Shown: positions 1 to 9,656, numbered from the stretch's first letter. The stretch is DNA of 64,000 nt from Methylogaea oryzae (GCF_019669985.1 NZ_AP019782.1:1916001-1980000), one strand, 5' to 3'. Numbers and translations: made by a program. Notes: generated by a model from the sequence alone, not told the origin.

Positions 1-1
1 A

Positions 2-1510
2 TGGCAAGTGGAAGGCGTGCGCGCCGACGGCCAGGTGGACAGCCAATTGCGCTTGCTGCGCCAGGACACCGAGGTCCAGTCCAGCCTGCGCCCGGCGCCG
101 TTACCGCCTTTCGTGCGGCTGGAACGCACCCTGGAATTGGGACTGGACTGGCGCGTGCACAACCGGCTGTCGCGCCTGTCGCCCCTGGGCGCGCCGATCG
201 GCCTGGACATCCCCTTGCTGGCGGGGGAATCGGTCACCACGGCGGGCGTGGCGGTGGCGCAAGGCAAGGCGTCCGTCAGCCTGCTGCCGCAGCAAAGCCA
301 GCTGGAGTGGGAGTCCGTGTTGGAGCAGCGTCCCGAGCTGTCCTTGACGGCGTCGTCCGGCACCGCCTGGCACGAAGTGTGGGAACTGCGCGCCAGTCCG
401 GTATGGCACGTCGAATGGCAAGGCATCGCGCCCGTTCACCGGCGCGGCGCGGACGGCGTTTGGGCGCCGCAATGGTATCCCTGGCCTGGCGAAAGCGTGG
501 CCTTGCAGATCGCGAGGCCGGAAGGCGTCGCCGGCCCCACCCTCACCATTGACGGCAGCCAATGGCATCTGGTGCCGGGCGCCGATTTTAGCGACTCCAG
601 GCTGCAATTGACCCTGCGTAGCTCCCTGGGCGGTCAGCACAAGCTGAACCTGCCCGAAAACGCCCGTTTGCAGCGAGCGCTCATCGACGGCGTCATCCAG
701 CCGGTGCGCGCCCAGGGCAGGGAAGTGGCGCTGCCGCTGCGGCCCGGCGTGCAACAGGTGACGCTGGAATGGCGGGAAGGCGCCGGCATCGGAAATTTCT
801 ACCGCTTCCCGGCGCTGGACCTGGGCAGCGACAGCGTCAACAGCCGCCTGGATCTGCAACTGGGCCTAGACCGCTGGCTGCTGCTGGTGGGCGGGCCGCT
901 GCTGGGGCCGGCGGTGTTGTTCTGGGGCCTGTTGCTGGTGTTGGTTGTGGTCGCCGCCGGTTTGGGGCGCATTCCCTGGACGCCGCTGCGCGCCCGTCAT
1001 TGGTTGTTGCTGTTGCTGGGCTTCAGCCAATCGTCGGTGTATGCCGGCTTGCTGATGGTCGGTTGGTTGCTGGCCCTGGGGCGGCGCGGCCGCCGGCCGG
1101 TAGGCGCCGACCGCTGGTTCAACTGGCGCCAGGTGGCCCTGGGGGTGTTCACCCTGGCGGCCATGATCGTGCTGTTCGACGCGGTCAGCCAAGGCTTGCT
1201 GGGGCGGCCCGACATGCAGGTGGCGGGCAACGGCTCCACCGCCCAGTCGTTGCACTGGTATCAGGATCGCAGCGGGCCGTCGCTCAGCCGGCCGTGGGTG
1301 ATCTCGCTGCCGCTGCCGGCCTATCGCGGCGCCATGCTGGCCTGGGCGCTGTGGCTGGCCTGGGCCCTGCTCGATTGGCTGCGCTGGGGCTGGACTTGCT
1401 ACGGGAGCGGCGGTTTGTGGCGGGCGAAAAGCAAGGCGGCGGAGGCGGGCGGGGCTGAAAAGCCGTCCCCCAGCGGCACGGCGCAGCCCTCCCAACCCAG
1501 CGACAGATAA
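2..1510 (+). CDS. C-terminal part of a large membrane protein (partial, runs off left edge)
   Basis: Open reading frame already open at base 2 and closed by TAA at 1508-1510, so only the last ~502 residues are present. The first ~290 residues look like soluble, beta-rich periplasmic sequence with many Trp and no recognised catalytic motif. They are followed by about four hydrophobic segments (roughly residues 290-320, 332-360, 376-400 and 445-465 of the visible part) and a charged Pro/Ser-rich cytoplasmic tail. A GTG at 8 is the first possible start but the reading frame continues upstream, so a start there is unlikely. The gene ends 11 bases before gcvT, which has its own strong ribosome site. 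I recognise no family; it resembles large conserved membrane proteins of unknown function with an extracytoplasmic body and C-terminal helices. Confidence 0.75.
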   Translation, partial: WQVEGVRADGQVDSQLRLLRQDTEVQSSLRPAPLPPFVRLERTLELGLDWRVHNRLSRLSPLGAPIGLDIPLLAGESVTTAGVAVAQGKASVSLLPQQSQLEWESVLEQRPELSLTASSGTAWHEVWELRASPVWHVEWQGIAPVHRRGADGVWAPQWYPWPGESVALQIARPEGVAGPTLTIDGSQWHLVPGADFSDSRLQLTLRSSLGGQHKLNLPENARLQRALIDGVIQPVRAQGREVALPLRPGVQQVTLEWREGAGIGNFYRFPALDLGSDSVNSRLDLQLGLDRWLLLVGGPLLGPAVLFWGLLLVLVVVAAGLGRIPWTPLRARHWLLLLLGFSQSSVYAGLLMVGWLLALGRRGRRPVGADRWFNWRQVALGVFTLAAMIVLFDAVSQGLLGRPDMQVAGNGSTAQSLHWYQDRSGPSLSRPWVISLPLPAYRGAMLAWALWLAWALLDWLRWGWTCYGSGGLWRAKSKAAEAGGAEKPSPSGTAQPSQPSDR

Positions 1511-1521
1511 GGAGGGACGAC

Positions 1522-2619
1522 ATGCTCAACAAAACCGCTCTGCACGAACGCCACCGGGCCTTGAACGGCCACATGGTCCCGTTCGCCGGCTGGGACATGC
1601 CGTTGCACTACGGCTCGCAAATCGCCGAGCATCATCGCGTGCGGACCGCTGCCGGCGCCTTCGACGTGTCCCATATGACGCTGCTGGACATCCGCGGCGC
1701 CGAGGCCAAAGCGTTGTTGCGCAGGCTGCTGAGCAACGATGTGGACCGGCTCAAACAGTCCGGGCAGGCGTTGTACGGCTGTTTGCTGAACGAGCGGGGA
1801 GGCGTCGTCGACGACGTGATCGTGTATCTGTTGGACGACGCGTGGCTGCGCATGGTGTCCAACGCGGCCACCCGCGATCACGTCACGGCCTGGCTGGCGC
1901 AACACAGCCACGGTCGCCAAGTGAGCATCGCGCCGCGCGCCGACTTGGCCATCGTCGCCGTGCAGGGTCCGCAAAGCCCGCAGCTGATGCGGCGCTTGCT
2001 GCCGCAATCCGGCGACTTCAACGCGCAGGCCGCCGATTTGGCCGGCTTCCGCAGCCTGCGCCAGGGCGAATGGCAGGTGGCGCGCACCGGCTATACCGGG
2101 GAAGTCGGTTACGAAGTGCTGTTGCCGCTGGAGGCCGCCGGTCCGTTCTGGGACGCGCTGATGGAGGCGGGTGTGCAGCCCTGCGGCCTGGCTGCGCGCG
2201 ACACCTTGCGCTTGGAAGCCGGCATGCGCCTGTACGGCGTGGACATGGACGAGACCGTGACGCCGCTGCAATGCGGCCTGGAATCGGCCGTCGCCTGGCA
2301 ACCGGAAGACCGGGATTTCATCGGCCGGGCGGCCTTGCAGCGGCAGAAAGCCGCGGGCGGCTTGCCGCGCTTCGCCGGCTTGGTGCTGGCGGAAAAAGGC
2401 GTGCTACGCAACGGCCTCAAGGTGAAGTGCGATGGCGGCGAGGGCGTCATCACCAGCGGCGGCTATTCGCCCACCTTGCAAAAGGGCATAGCCCTGGCGC
2501 GCCTGCCGGCCCAATGCCAAGGGTTTTGCCAAGTGGAACTGCGCGGCCGCTGGCTGACGGCGCATATCGTGCCGCCCAGCTTCGTGCGCCACGGCAAGGC
2601 GCGGGTTCCCTCAACATGA
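1522..2619 (+). CDS. gcvT: Glycine cleavage system T protein (aminomethyltransferase)
   Basis: T protein of the glycine cleavage complex: it moves the aminomethyl group from lipoylated GcvH to tetrahydrofolate, giving methylene-THF and ammonia in the cytoplasm. The 365-residue length is usual. The N-terminus carries the family pattern HMVPFAGWDMPLHY, followed by FDVSHM, NERGGVVDDVIVYL and the folate-domain segment RTGYTGEVGYEVLLP; the C-terminal OB-like domain contains GYSPTLQKGIALARL. The ATG at 1522 is preceded by a near-perfect ribosome site, AAGGAGGG. It is first of a gcvT-gcvPA-gcvPB run, separated from gcvPA by ~160 bases that hold a repeat. In a methylotroph this complex links glycine, serine and C1 pools. 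No gcvH is visible between or after these genes. Confidence 0.97.
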   Translation: MLNKTALHERHRALNGHMVPFAGWDMPLHYGSQIAEHHRVRTAAGAFDVSHMTLLDIRGAEAKALLRRLLSNDVDRLKQSGQALYGCLLNERGGVVDDVIVYLLDDAWLRMVSNAATRDHVTAWLAQHSHGRQVSIAPRADLAIVAVQGPQSPQLMRRLLPQSGDFNAQAADLAGFRSLRQGEWQVARTGYTGEVGYEVLLPLEAAGPFWDALMEAGVQPCGLAARDTLRLEAGMRLYGVDMDETVTPLQCGLESAVAWQPEDRDFIGRAALQRQKAAGGLPRFAGLVLAEKGVLRNGLKVKCDGGEGVITSGGYSPTLQKGIALARLPAQCQGFCQVELRGRWLTAHIVPPSFVRHGKARVPST

Positions 2620-2652
2620 AAAACCTCGCACCCTTGAGACACGCACTCTCCG

Positions 2653-2750
2653 GTTCCCTCTCCCCCAGGGAGAGGGCTAGGGTGAGGGAGTTAAATGGCC
2701 ATGGCCTGTTGTCCCCCTCCCCCCAACCCTCTCCCGAAAGGAGAGGGGGC
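2653..2750. repeat. Paired palindromic intergenic repeat between gcvT and gcvPA
   Basis: Two G/A- and C/T-rich hairpins lie in opposite orientation. The left one has a 9-bp stem, CCCTCTCCC at 2656-2664 with GGGAGAGGG at 2668-2676. The right one has an 8-bp stem, CCCTCTCC at 2727-2734 with GGAGAGGG at 2740-2747. The outer arms (AGGGTGAGGG near 2680 and CCCCTCCCCCC near 2715) also roughly complement each other. Elements of this composition are common dispersed, REP-like intergenic repeats in Proteobacteria. It sits inside an otherwise tight operon and could act as a processing or mRNA-stability element. Confidence 0.75.
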
Positions 2751-2782
2751 CGGAGCGCCATGATCGTAAGGAGATAGCCACC

Positions 2783-4147
2783 ATGCCGTTCATCCCCCAC
2801 ACCGAGGAAGATGTCGCCCAGATGCTGGCGACGCTGGGCGTGCCCGGCATCGAGGCTTTGTTCGACGAAATCCCGGCGGAACTGCGCTGCGGCGATTTGC
2901 CGGGCATTCCGGCCGGCCTCAACGAAATGCAGGTCGCCCGCTTGCTAGCCGAGCGCGCGGCCCAGGATAAAACGAGCCAGTGTTTCGCCGGCGCCGGCGC
3001 TTACGAGCACCATATCCCGGCGGCGGTGTGGCAGATAGCCACCCGCGGCGAGTTTTACAGCGCCTACACCCCCTATCAGGCCGAGGCCAGCCAGGGCACG
3101 CTGCAAGTGCTGTACGAATACCAGACCATGATGGCCAACCTGATGGCGATGGAGGTGTCCAACGCCTCCCTCTACGACGGCGCCTCGGCGCTGGCGGAAG
3201 CGGTGTTGATGGCGGTGCGCGCCAATCCCAAGTCCGCCTCCAAGCGCGTGCTGATGCCGCGCACGGTGCACCCGGCGTACCGCCGCGTGGTGCGCAACAT
3301 CGTGCGCAACCAGGGCATCGAACTGCCGGAGCTGCCCTACGATCCGGCTACCGGCGCCACGTCGCTGGAAGCGCTGGCGGCTTACCGGGGCGGAGACGTC
3401 GCCGCCCTGGTGATTCCGCAGCCGAATTTCTTCGGCGTGCTGGAAGACGTGGACGCCCTGACCGACTGGGCCGCCGCCAACGGCGCGCTGGCAATCGCCG
3501 TCGTCAATCCCACCGCCATGGCGCTGCTCAAGCCGCCGGGCGAATGGGGCGGGCGAGGCGCCGATATCGCCTGCGGCGAAGGCCAGCCCTTGGGCATACC
3601 GCTGTGTTCCGGCGGGCCGTATTTCGGCTTCCTGTGCTGCCGTATGGAACACGTGCGGCAAATGCCGGGGCGCATCGTCGGCGCCACGACGGATAGTGAA
3701 GGCCGGCGCGGCTTCGTCCTCACCCTGCAGGCCCGCGAGCAGCATATCCGCCGCTCCAAGGCGACCTCCAACATTTGCACCAACCAGGGCCTGATGGTCA
3801 CCGCCGCCGCCATTTACCTGTCGCTGCTCGGCGCGGCAGGCTTGTCGGACGTGGCCGCCGCCTGCCACGGCAACACGTTGGCCTTGCTGGAAGGCTTGAC
3901 GGCCTTGCCCGGCGTGGAGCGAAGATTCGGCGCGCCGCTGTTCCACGAGGCGGTGGTGACGCTGCCGGTGGATGCGGCGGAACTGCTGAAATTACTGGCG
4001 CGGGACGGCATCGTCGGCGGTGTCGCCCTGGGCGGGGACTACCCGGAGCTGGGCAGCCGGGCGCTGTTGGTATGCGCCACGGAAACCAAGACCCGGGGCG
4101 ATATGGACGCTTACGTCGATGCGGTGGCGACATTGTTGCGCGGCTGA
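2783..4147 (+). CDS. gcvPA: Glycine dehydrogenase (decarboxylating) subunit 1, P-protein alpha
   Basis: N-terminal half of the split glycine decarboxylase: with GcvPB it forms the PLP enzyme that decarboxylates glycine and loads the aminomethyl group on lipoyl-GcvH. The 454-residue protein starts [15 protein letters not shown], typical of the subunit, and shows [34 protein letters not shown] and [15 protein letters not shown], all hallmark P-protein segments, plus [16 protein letters not shown] near the C-terminus. The ATG at 2783 follows AAGGAGATAG. The stop lies 12 bases before gcvPB. A two-subunit P protein, rather than the ~950-residue fused form of E. coli, is the form found in many thermophiles and in several methanotrophs. 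Confidence 0.97.
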   Translation: MPFIPHTEEDVAQMLATLGVPGIEALFDEIPAELRCGDLPGIPAGLNEMQVARLLAERAAQDKTSQCFAGAGAYEHHIPAAVWQIATRGEFYSAYTPYQAEASQGTLQVLYEYQTMMANLMAMEVSNASLYDGASALAEAVLMAVRANPKSASKRVLMPRTVHPAYRRVVRNIVRNQGIELPELPYDPATGATSLEALAAYRGGDVAALVIPQPNFFGVLEDVDALTDWAAANGALAIAVVNPTAMALLKPPGEWGGRGADIACGEGQPLGIPLCSGGPYFGFLCCRMEHVRQMPGRIVGATTDSEGRRGFVLTLQAREQHIRRSKATSNICTNQGLMVTAAAIYLSLLGAAGLSDVAAACHGNTLALLEGLTALPGVERRFGAPLFHEAVVTLPVDAAELLKLLARDGIVGGVALGGDYPELGSRALLVCATETKTRGDMDAYVDAVATLLRG

Positions 4148-4159
4148 GGGGACAAGACC

Positions 4160-5611
4160 ATGAGCGAACTGATTTTCGAGATATCCAGACGCGGCCGCTG
4201 CGCGCGGGCGCAAAAGCCGGCCGCCGTGTCCGGCCGGAGCGAAATTCCCCAACACCTGCGCCGCAAGGCCGAGCCTGTGCTGCCGGAAGTATCCGAGCTG
4301 GATGCGGTACGCCATTACACCGGCTTGTCGCAGAAGAATTTCGCCATCGACACCCATTTTTACCCGCTGGGTTCCTGCACCATGAAATACAACCCGCGCG
4401 CCGCCAACGCGCTGGCCATGCTGCCTCCGTTCCTAGCCGGCCACCCCCTGGCCGACGCTACCTTAAGCCAAGGGCTGCTGGCCTGTTTGCACGATTTGCA
4501 GGAAATGCTCAAAGCGGTGACCGGCATGAGCGCCGTGTGCCTCGCGCCGGCCGCCGGGGCTCAGGGCGAATTCGCCGGCGTCGCCATGATCCGCGCCTAT
4601 CACGAGGCGCGCGGCGACAGCGTCCGCATGGAAATGCTGGTGCCGGACGCCGCCCACGGCACCAATCCGGCCTCCGCCGCCATGTGCGGCTATAGGGTGC
4701 GGGAAATTCCCACCCTGGCCGACGGCGATCTGGACCTGGAAGCGCTGAAACTCGCCGTGGGGCCGCAAACCGCCGGCATCATGCTGACCAACCCCTCCAC
4801 CCTGGGCGTGTTCGAGCGCCATATACTAGCCATCGCCGCCATCGTCCACGACGCCGGCGGCCTGCTGTATTACGACGGCGCCAACCTCAACGCCATTTTG
4901 GGCAAGGCGCGTCCGGGCGACATGGGCTTCGACGTGATCCATCTCAATCTGCACAAAACCTTCTCCACGCCCCACGGCGGCGGCGGCCCGGGCGCGGGGC
5001 CGGTGGGCGTCGGCGATAGGCTGCTGCCTTATTTGCCCGTGCCGCTGGTGGCGAAAGAGGGCGACGCCTACCGCTGGCTGACGGAGCGCGACCGGCCCCA
5101 TAGCATCGGCCGGCTGTCGGCCTTCGCCGGCAACGTAGGCGTGTTGCTGCGCGCCTATGTCTATGCCCGGATGCTGGGCAGGGAAGGTTTGCCGAGGGTG
5201 GCGGAATACGCCACGCTGAATGCCAACTACTTGCAGAAAAAGCTGGAACTCGCCGGCTTCCAGCCGGCGTTTCCCCGTCGACGCGCCAGCCACGAATTCA
5301 TCGTGACCCTGAAGGCGCTGGAAAAGGCGATCGGCGTGCGGGCTTGGGATTTCGCCAAGCGCTTGTTGGACTACGGCTTCCATGCGCCCACCAGTTATTT
5401 CCCGCAACTGGTGCCGGAATGCCTGCTGATCGAACCGACGGAAACGGAAAGCAAGGACACGTTGGATGCCTTTATCGACGCCATGGCGAAAATTCGCCGG
5501 GAAGCCGAAAGCGATCCGCGTTTGCTGCACGATGCGCCGCACGAGCTGTCGGCCAAGCGGCTCGACGAAGTCAAGGCCGCGCGGGAACCCAACTTGCGCT
5601 GGCGGCCGTAG
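4160..5611 (+). CDS. gcvPB: Glycine dehydrogenase (decarboxylating) subunit 2, P-protein beta
   Basis: C-terminal half of the split P protein and the subunit that carries the PLP lysine, seen in [20 protein letters not shown] around residue 270. Other family segments are [43 protein letters not shown] and the C-terminal [14 protein letters not shown]. Length 483 residues is normal. The ATG at 4160 is 12 bases after gcvPA and preceded by a weak GGGGA site, consistent with coupled translation. It appears to end the gcv transcription unit; no convincing T-rich terminator follows. Confidence 0.97.
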   Translation: MSELIFEISRRGRCARAQKPAAVSGRSEIPQHLRRKAEPVLPEVSELDAVRHYTGLSQKNFAIDTHFYPLGSCTMKYNPRAANALAMLPPFLAGHPLADATLSQGLLACLHDLQEMLKAVTGMSAVCLAPAAGAQGEFAGVAMIRAYHEARGDSVRMEMLVPDAAHGTNPASAAMCGYRVREIPTLADGDLDLEALKLAVGPQTAGIMLTNPSTLGVFERHILAIAAIVHDAGGLLYYDGANLNAILGKARPGDMGFDVIHLNLHKTFSTPHGGGGPGAGPVGVGDRLLPYLPVPLVAKEGDAYRWLTERDRPHSIGRLSAFAGNVGVLLRAYVYARMLGREGLPRVAEYATLNANYLQKKLELAGFQPAFPRRRASHEFIVTLKALEKAIGVRAWDFAKRLLDYGFHAPTSYFPQLVPECLLIEPTETESKDTLDAFIDAMAKIRREAESDPRLLHDAPHELSAKRLDEVKAAREPNLRWRP

Positions 5612-5862
5612 CCGCTTACCGCCGCGCTTGCATCCAGGTCCGGCATGGGCGTATAAGGCGAATACGGCTAGGCGGATCTCGCCGGCGGTAGTTATCCGCT
5701 CCGGCGGGGAGACACGGTATGGAGGCCTGTCCAATGGCGTCAGCATTTTTCTGCGGGCGGGGATCGCCCCGCTTACGGTTGGGCGCTGTGTGTGTCCCCG
5801 CCGCATTGCGCCCCATCGCCAGGGTTGTCGGTAGCCTTGGGGGAAGTTTTCTTTCGGGCGAA

Positions 5863-7026
5863 ATGCCTTTCTTCCGGGGCGCGAAGCCGGCGGACGACGC
5901 GGGCGCAAACGCCCGGGCCGTTGCTCGGCTGAAGCGCCTACCCGTCCTGTGGCAGTGGGGCTGCGCGCTTGGGCTTTCCGTCGTTTTGGCGGGCGCCGCT
6001 TGCGCGACGGTGCCGGGCGAGCCCTGGCACAAGCGCGCCTATCTCGAGCAATCGCTCGCCGAGGCGGCGTTCCAAGGCATGGCGCCGACCCATCCCGTCG
6101 TCGGATTACTTTACGGCGCCTACAAAGTCGCCGAGTTCGGCCTGTCGGTCAGCGACACCCGCGTCGATGCCGCCAACCGCGACGTGGAGCGGGATTTGCT
6201 CATGGTCAGCGCCGATGCGGCGCGTTTCAGCGCATGGATTGACGCGGGCCGCCCGCCGTCCCAGGCCGCCGAGGCCCAAGCGCTCGCCGAAAGCCTCAAG
6301 CAGCGCGCCGACGGGATGCAAGGCGGCACCGGACGTTTTGTCCGTCGCGCGTTGCTCGATCGCAGCACGCTCTACGTCGCTACGCGCAATCTCGCCACTC
6401 GCCAGTTGTTCCAGGCCTTGGGCGGAGGCATCGCCAAGCTGCTGGGGGTGCGCGAGGCGACGCCGGTGTTGCGGACGTCGATGAAGGGCGTCAGCGGCCG
6501 TTTCATGCAGGCGCAGTGGAAAGTGGTGCGCGATATCGCCCGACGCTCGGACGTCATTGCCGAAAAGATGGCCAAGAAAATCATCGGCAAGATACTCAGC
6601 AAGCTGTTCGATGAAGTGGCCGGCAAACAGATGGACGCCGCCGTCCAGGATTTCCTCTCCCGCCATCCGTCGCGGACCGTGACGCGCGACAGCAACGACC
6701 TGATTCGCCTGCGCGCCGTGGAGGCCCCGCAGCTTTATATGCCGGTTGCCGCCGCGGTATTCGTGCCCGCGCCGGCGGCTGTCGCGGCGCCGCCGCCAAC
6801 ACCGCCGGCGATCCAACGATCCCCGGATCCGGTCATCGATTACGCCACAGTGCAAAACCAGATGGTCTTCCAGAACGAAGGCGGGCAGGCTGAAACTTCG
6901 ACTTCCTCGACGGTACAGGAATCCAGCGGGGACGATTGGCAGTCGTTCGACGACCGCAGTTCGCACATTCCCGACGTTCGCTTGCCGAGCAGCTCGGTCA
7001 ATTTCGACGGTTCGAGGTTCCACTGA
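5863..7026 (+). CDS. Exported or anchored protein of unknown function, first of a three-gene set
   Basis: I do not recognise a family. The frame is open from an ATG at 5719, but codons 1-48 are Arg/Pro/Gly rich. The ATG at 5863 gives a more natural N-terminus: a basic stretch then a hydrophobic segment (WGCALGLSVVLAGAACA) that looks like a signal peptide or anchor. The body (~387 residues from this start) is largely helical: an Ala/Arg/Lys-rich region with KKIIGKILSKLFDEVAG, then an Ala/Pro linker, then an acidic Ser/Thr/Gln-rich tail ending SSSVNFDGSRFH. Its stop overlaps the next start by one base (TGATG), so the genes are translationally coupled. The start is uncertain; the existence of the gene is supported by the coupling and by clean downstream partners. 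Confidence 0.65.
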   Translation: MPFFRGAKPADDAGANARAVARLKRLPVLWQWGCALGLSVVLAGAACATVPGEPWHKRAYLEQSLAEAAFQGMAPTHPVVGLLYGAYKVAEFGLSVSDTRVDAANRDVERDLLMVSADAARFSAWIDAGRPPSQAAEAQALAESLKQRADGMQGGTGRFVRRALLDRSTLYVATRNLATRQLFQALGGGIAKLLGVREATPVLRTSMKGVSGRFMQAQWKVVRDIARRSDVIAEKMAKKIIGKILSKLFDEVAGKQMDAAVQDFLSRHPSRTVTRDSNDLIRLRAVEAPQLYMPVAAAVFVPAPAAVAAPPPTPPAIQRSPDPVIDYATVQNQMVFQNEGGQAETSTSSTVQESSGDDWQSFDDRSSHIPDVRLPSSSVNFDGSRFH

Positions 7027-7883
7027 TGACAGGCCTACGCATGGCGGGCTTGATCGCCGCGGGACTGGCGCTTGCGGCGGGGTATGCGCTGCTGCAGCCG
7101 CCGGAGGAAACAGCGGCCGCGGCGGCGTCCGACATCCAGGTGATGGAAGGGTTGCAGGTGACGTATCTAGCGACGCCCGCGTTGTTGGACGAACTGGGTT
7201 TGCACCCGCGCCGCGAATTCGGCGTCGCGGACAACGGCAATGTCGTTTTGAACACCGAGGAGGGCGTGTTCGAACTCGCCGTCCACGACGGGGCGCTCGA
7301 GTCCTCTACGCTATACGGCGAACCGCTCGACGCCATGGCGCTGGACAGCGGCGCCGTCACGCTCGGCATTCGCGGCCGTTTCTTCGGCCAGCTTGGCCCG
7401 GAGGGGTTCGACAAGGCGCTGCCGCTGCCGGAAGGCGAGCTTTACCTCGCGGCGTCGAGCCGGCCCGGCTGGGTCTATTTGGTCCGCAACGAGCCCGGCG
7501 GCGGCCGCCTGTACGGCATCTGGGATAACGGTACCTTGTCCACGCTGGCCGAACTGCCTTCCCGCATACAGGCGGTCACCGACGACGAGCGCCGGACCTA
7601 CGTCGCCGGCGACGACGGCCTGTTGGCCATCGACGAGGAAACGGTGCAGGTCATCAGCAAGGCAACGGCGGATTTCCCTCCGGCCGATGCGCTGGCGGCG
7701 CGCGGCGGGAAGCTCTTCGCCACCGTCAACGACCGGGTTTACGTGGTGGCGGACGGCGTGATGCTGGCCATCGCGCGCGGTATTGCCCCCCAGCTGGCCT
7801 TGCATGGCGACCGCTTGTACTGCTGGGACCCTGAGCGGCGCCTGTTGTTGCACATCGATATAGCGCCGTTGTACGCCGATTAG
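7026..7883 (+). CDS. Membrane-anchored periplasmic protein, possible beta-propeller, function unknown
   Basis: 285 residues from the ATG at 7026, whose first base is the last base of the upstream stop. This start is chosen over an in-frame ATG at 6936 because it sits directly before a signal/anchor helix (MAGLIAAGLALAAGYALL). The mature part is beta-rich with repeated short units of the type NGNVVLNTEEGVFELAV, DERRTYVAGDDGLLAIDEE and NDRVYVVADGVMLAI. That pattern is consistent with a small beta-propeller or sensor-like repeat, but no named family is certain. It ends 12 bases before the third gene of the set. Function is not assigned. Confidence 0.75.
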   Translation: MTGLRMAGLIAAGLALAAGYALLQPPEETAAAAASDIQVMEGLQVTYLATPALLDELGLHPRREFGVADNGNVVLNTEEGVFELAVHDGALESSTLYGEPLDAMALDSGAVTLGIRGRFFGQLGPEGFDKALPLPEGELYLAASSRPGWVYLVRNEPGGGRLYGIWDNGTLSTLAELPSRIQAVTDDERRTYVAGDDGLLAIDEETVQVISKATADFPPADALAARGGKLFATVNDRVYVVADGVMLAIARGIAPQLALHGDRLYCWDPERRLLLHIDIAPLYAD

Positions 7884-7895
7884 GAGGATGCAGCC

Positions 7896-8699
7896 ATGAC
7901 GGGATGGAAACTTTGGCTTACTCTCGCGGCCGTCGCCGCCACCGCCTTCGCGGCGGGCGTGTTCGTCATGGGCGGGGGCGAGGTCACGATCGCCGATGCG
8001 GTGGAGGACGGCAGCGCGCAGGTTTCCATCAGCGGCGTCGACGTTCAGGAGATGAGTTTCTCGGTCAGTGCGACAAGCGATACCCGGGTGGTCATCCCTG
8101 CCGGCACCCTGCTCGCGAGCGGCGCGGAGGGTACGCAGAACATGATGACCGCGCGGACGATCCTCGTGCCGTTGCATGGGACGCCGGAGGCGCCGGACAT
8201 CCAAACCGTCCGCGTTCCCGTGTACTGCATCAATCGCTATTTGGCGGCGCCGACATCCGCGTCGGCCTTTTCGCTGGGAAGCGTCACCGAAGAGACGGAG
8301 CCGGTGCAGCGTCTAGCCCGATGCTTGGAAAACCTCGATGCCGACCATCGCCAGAAGCAGTACGCCATATGGTCGGTTTCCGACAAGTTCATGAACATGA
8401 GCGGGGACGCGTTCGTCGAAAATGCTCGGCCGATCGTACGCAGCGAACTGCAGTCGCTGGGGCCGGAAGGGCTGGCCGACAAGGTTCAGCGCGAGATGCC
8501 CGATATTCAGCCGGAATACGTCGCGGCCATACGCGCCATGTCGTCGACCGATCTTGATGAAATGTTCGAGGCCATGTGGCCGATGCTGGCTGATTCCAAG
8601 CGCAAGGAATTCGACGTGATGCGGGAGGCCGCGCGGCCGTTGCTCGAACGGTGCGGTTACGACATCGGTACGTTGCCGATGTTTGCCGCTGCGCCCTGA
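7896..8699 (+). CDS. Secreted or anchored protein with a beta domain plus helical tail, function unknown
   Basis: 267 residues behind an excellent ribosome site (TAGGAGGATG region at 7881). An N-terminal hydrophobic helix (WLTLAAVAATAFAAGVFVM) is followed by a beta-sandwich-like part: IPAGTLLASGAEGTQNMM, then VRVPVYCINRYLAAP. After it come KQYAIWSVSD and a helical C-terminus with repeated acidic helices. The order 'IPAGT...QNM...V.VPVYCIN...QYAIW.V.D' recalls a conserved but unnamed extracellular domain seen in environmental genomes; this is recall, not a search. Three cysteines at most could form one disulfide. It completes a coupled three-gene set with the two genes before it, all three predicted outside the cytoplasm, so a shared envelope complex is plausible. 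Confidence 0.75.
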   Translation: MTGWKLWLTLAAVAATAFAAGVFVMGGGEVTIADAVEDGSAQVSISGVDVQEMSFSVSATSDTRVVIPAGTLLASGAEGTQNMMTARTILVPLHGTPEAPDIQTVRVPVYCINRYLAAPTSASAFSLGSVTEETEPVQRLARCLENLDADHRQKQYAIWSVSDKFMNMSGDAFVENARPIVRSELQSLGPEGLADKVQREMPDIQPEYVAAIRAMSSTDLDEMFEAMWPMLADSKRKEFDVMREAARPLLERCGYDIGTLPMFAAAP

Positions 8700-8726
8700 A
8701 TGACCGGCCGCACGGAAGCCTTGTGT

Positions 8727-9647
8727 TTATCCAAGAGCGCCTTGGGGCTCCTGCTTGGCCATGAGCGCTTCCGTGTCGGCGCGGCGGGGAATGGCGGGGC
8801 GGGCGCCCAGGGCGGCGCAGGCCAGGGCGGCGGTGGCGCTGGCATAGCGCAGCGTGTAGTCCCAGTCGCGTCCTTCGGCCACGCATAACGCATACGCGCC
8901 GTGGAAGGCGTCGCCGGCGCCGGTGGTATCGACCTCGGCCACTGGATAGGCCCCGAGACTGCCGCGCCCGTCGCCGCGCCTGGCCCACAGCAAGCCTCGT
9001 TCGCCGAGGGTGATGACGACCACCGGCGCCCGTTGCAGCAGCGCTTCGAGCGCCTGCTCCGGAGCGGCGATGCCGGTGGCTTGCAGGGCGAATTTTTCCG
9101 AACACACCAGATGATCGACCAAACCCTGCAGGGTTTCCGTGCCGGGGTGCAGCGAGCCGGCATCCAGTACCGTGGGAATTCCCAGTCCTTTGGCCCATAG
9201 GCATAGGGCAGGGGAGATGTGGGGTTCGTGGCCGTCGAACAGGATGGCCTGGGGGCGGCAATGGGAGAAGTCGATGCTGTCCACCGGCAAGGGGCGGGTT
9301 TCGCCCTTGTAGTTGACCAGGGCGCGGCGGCCGTCCGGTTTTACCAGGATGGCGGACAGCGGCGTCGGGTGGTCGCCCCGCACGACCCAATCGGTGTGGA
9401 CGCCGGCCTCGGTCAGCTCCGCCAGGTGGCGCTGGCCGAATAGATCGTTGCCAAGGTAGCCGGCGAATGCGGCAACGCCGCCGGCCCGATTGACGGTCAC
9501 GGCGGCGTTGGCGGCCGGCCCGCCGCCGCAGCCGAGGAAGCCGTCGGCGACGCTTTTCTCGTCCGCCGCCGGATGGTGCGGCACTTGAAAAATCAGGTCG
9601 TAGGAGGCGTGGCCGACGCAGAGCACGTCGAGTACGGCGTGGGACAT
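8727..9647 (-). CDS. PfkB/ribokinase-family carbohydrate kinase
   Basis: Cytoplasmic sugar or nucleoside kinase of the PfkB superfamily, 306 residues. Both signatures are visible: the N-terminal Gly-rich substrate lid GCGGGPAANAAVTVNRAGG with GYLGNDLFG, and the C-terminal catalytic/anion-hole motif EVDTTGAGDAFHGAYA with the catalytic Asp in GAGD. The substrate cannot be read from the sequence; short ribokinase-like enzymes of this type accept ribose, fructose, adenosine or keto-sugars. It starts 10 bases downstream of the bamD stop and is probably co-transcribed with it. A role in ribulose-phosphate/sugar metabolism of a methylotroph is possible but not shown. Confidence 0.9.
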   Translation of the reverse strand: MSHAVLDVLCVGHASYDLIFQVPHHPAADEKSVADGFLGCGGGPAANAAVTVNRAGGVAAFAGYLGNDLFGQRHLAELTEAGVHTDWVVRGDHPTPLSAILVKPDGRRALVNYKGETRPLPVDSIDFSHCRPQAILFDGHEPHISPALCLWAKGLGIPTVLDAGSLHPGTETLQGLVDHLVCSEKFALQATGIAAPEQALEALLQRAPVVVITLGERGLLWARRGDGRGSLGAYPVAEVDTTGAGDAFHGAYALCVAEGRDWDYTLRYASATAALACAALGARPAIPRRADTEALMAKQEPQGALG

Positions 9648-9656
9648 GGAAACCGC

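Noticed and set aside
1490-1522. Glycine riboswitch upstream of gcvT
   Set aside because: Only 11 bases separate gcvT from the preceding coding region, so there is no room for the structured leader.
5750-5775. Short GC hairpin after gcvPB as a terminator
   Set aside because: Stem is only about five pairs and there is no T-run after it.
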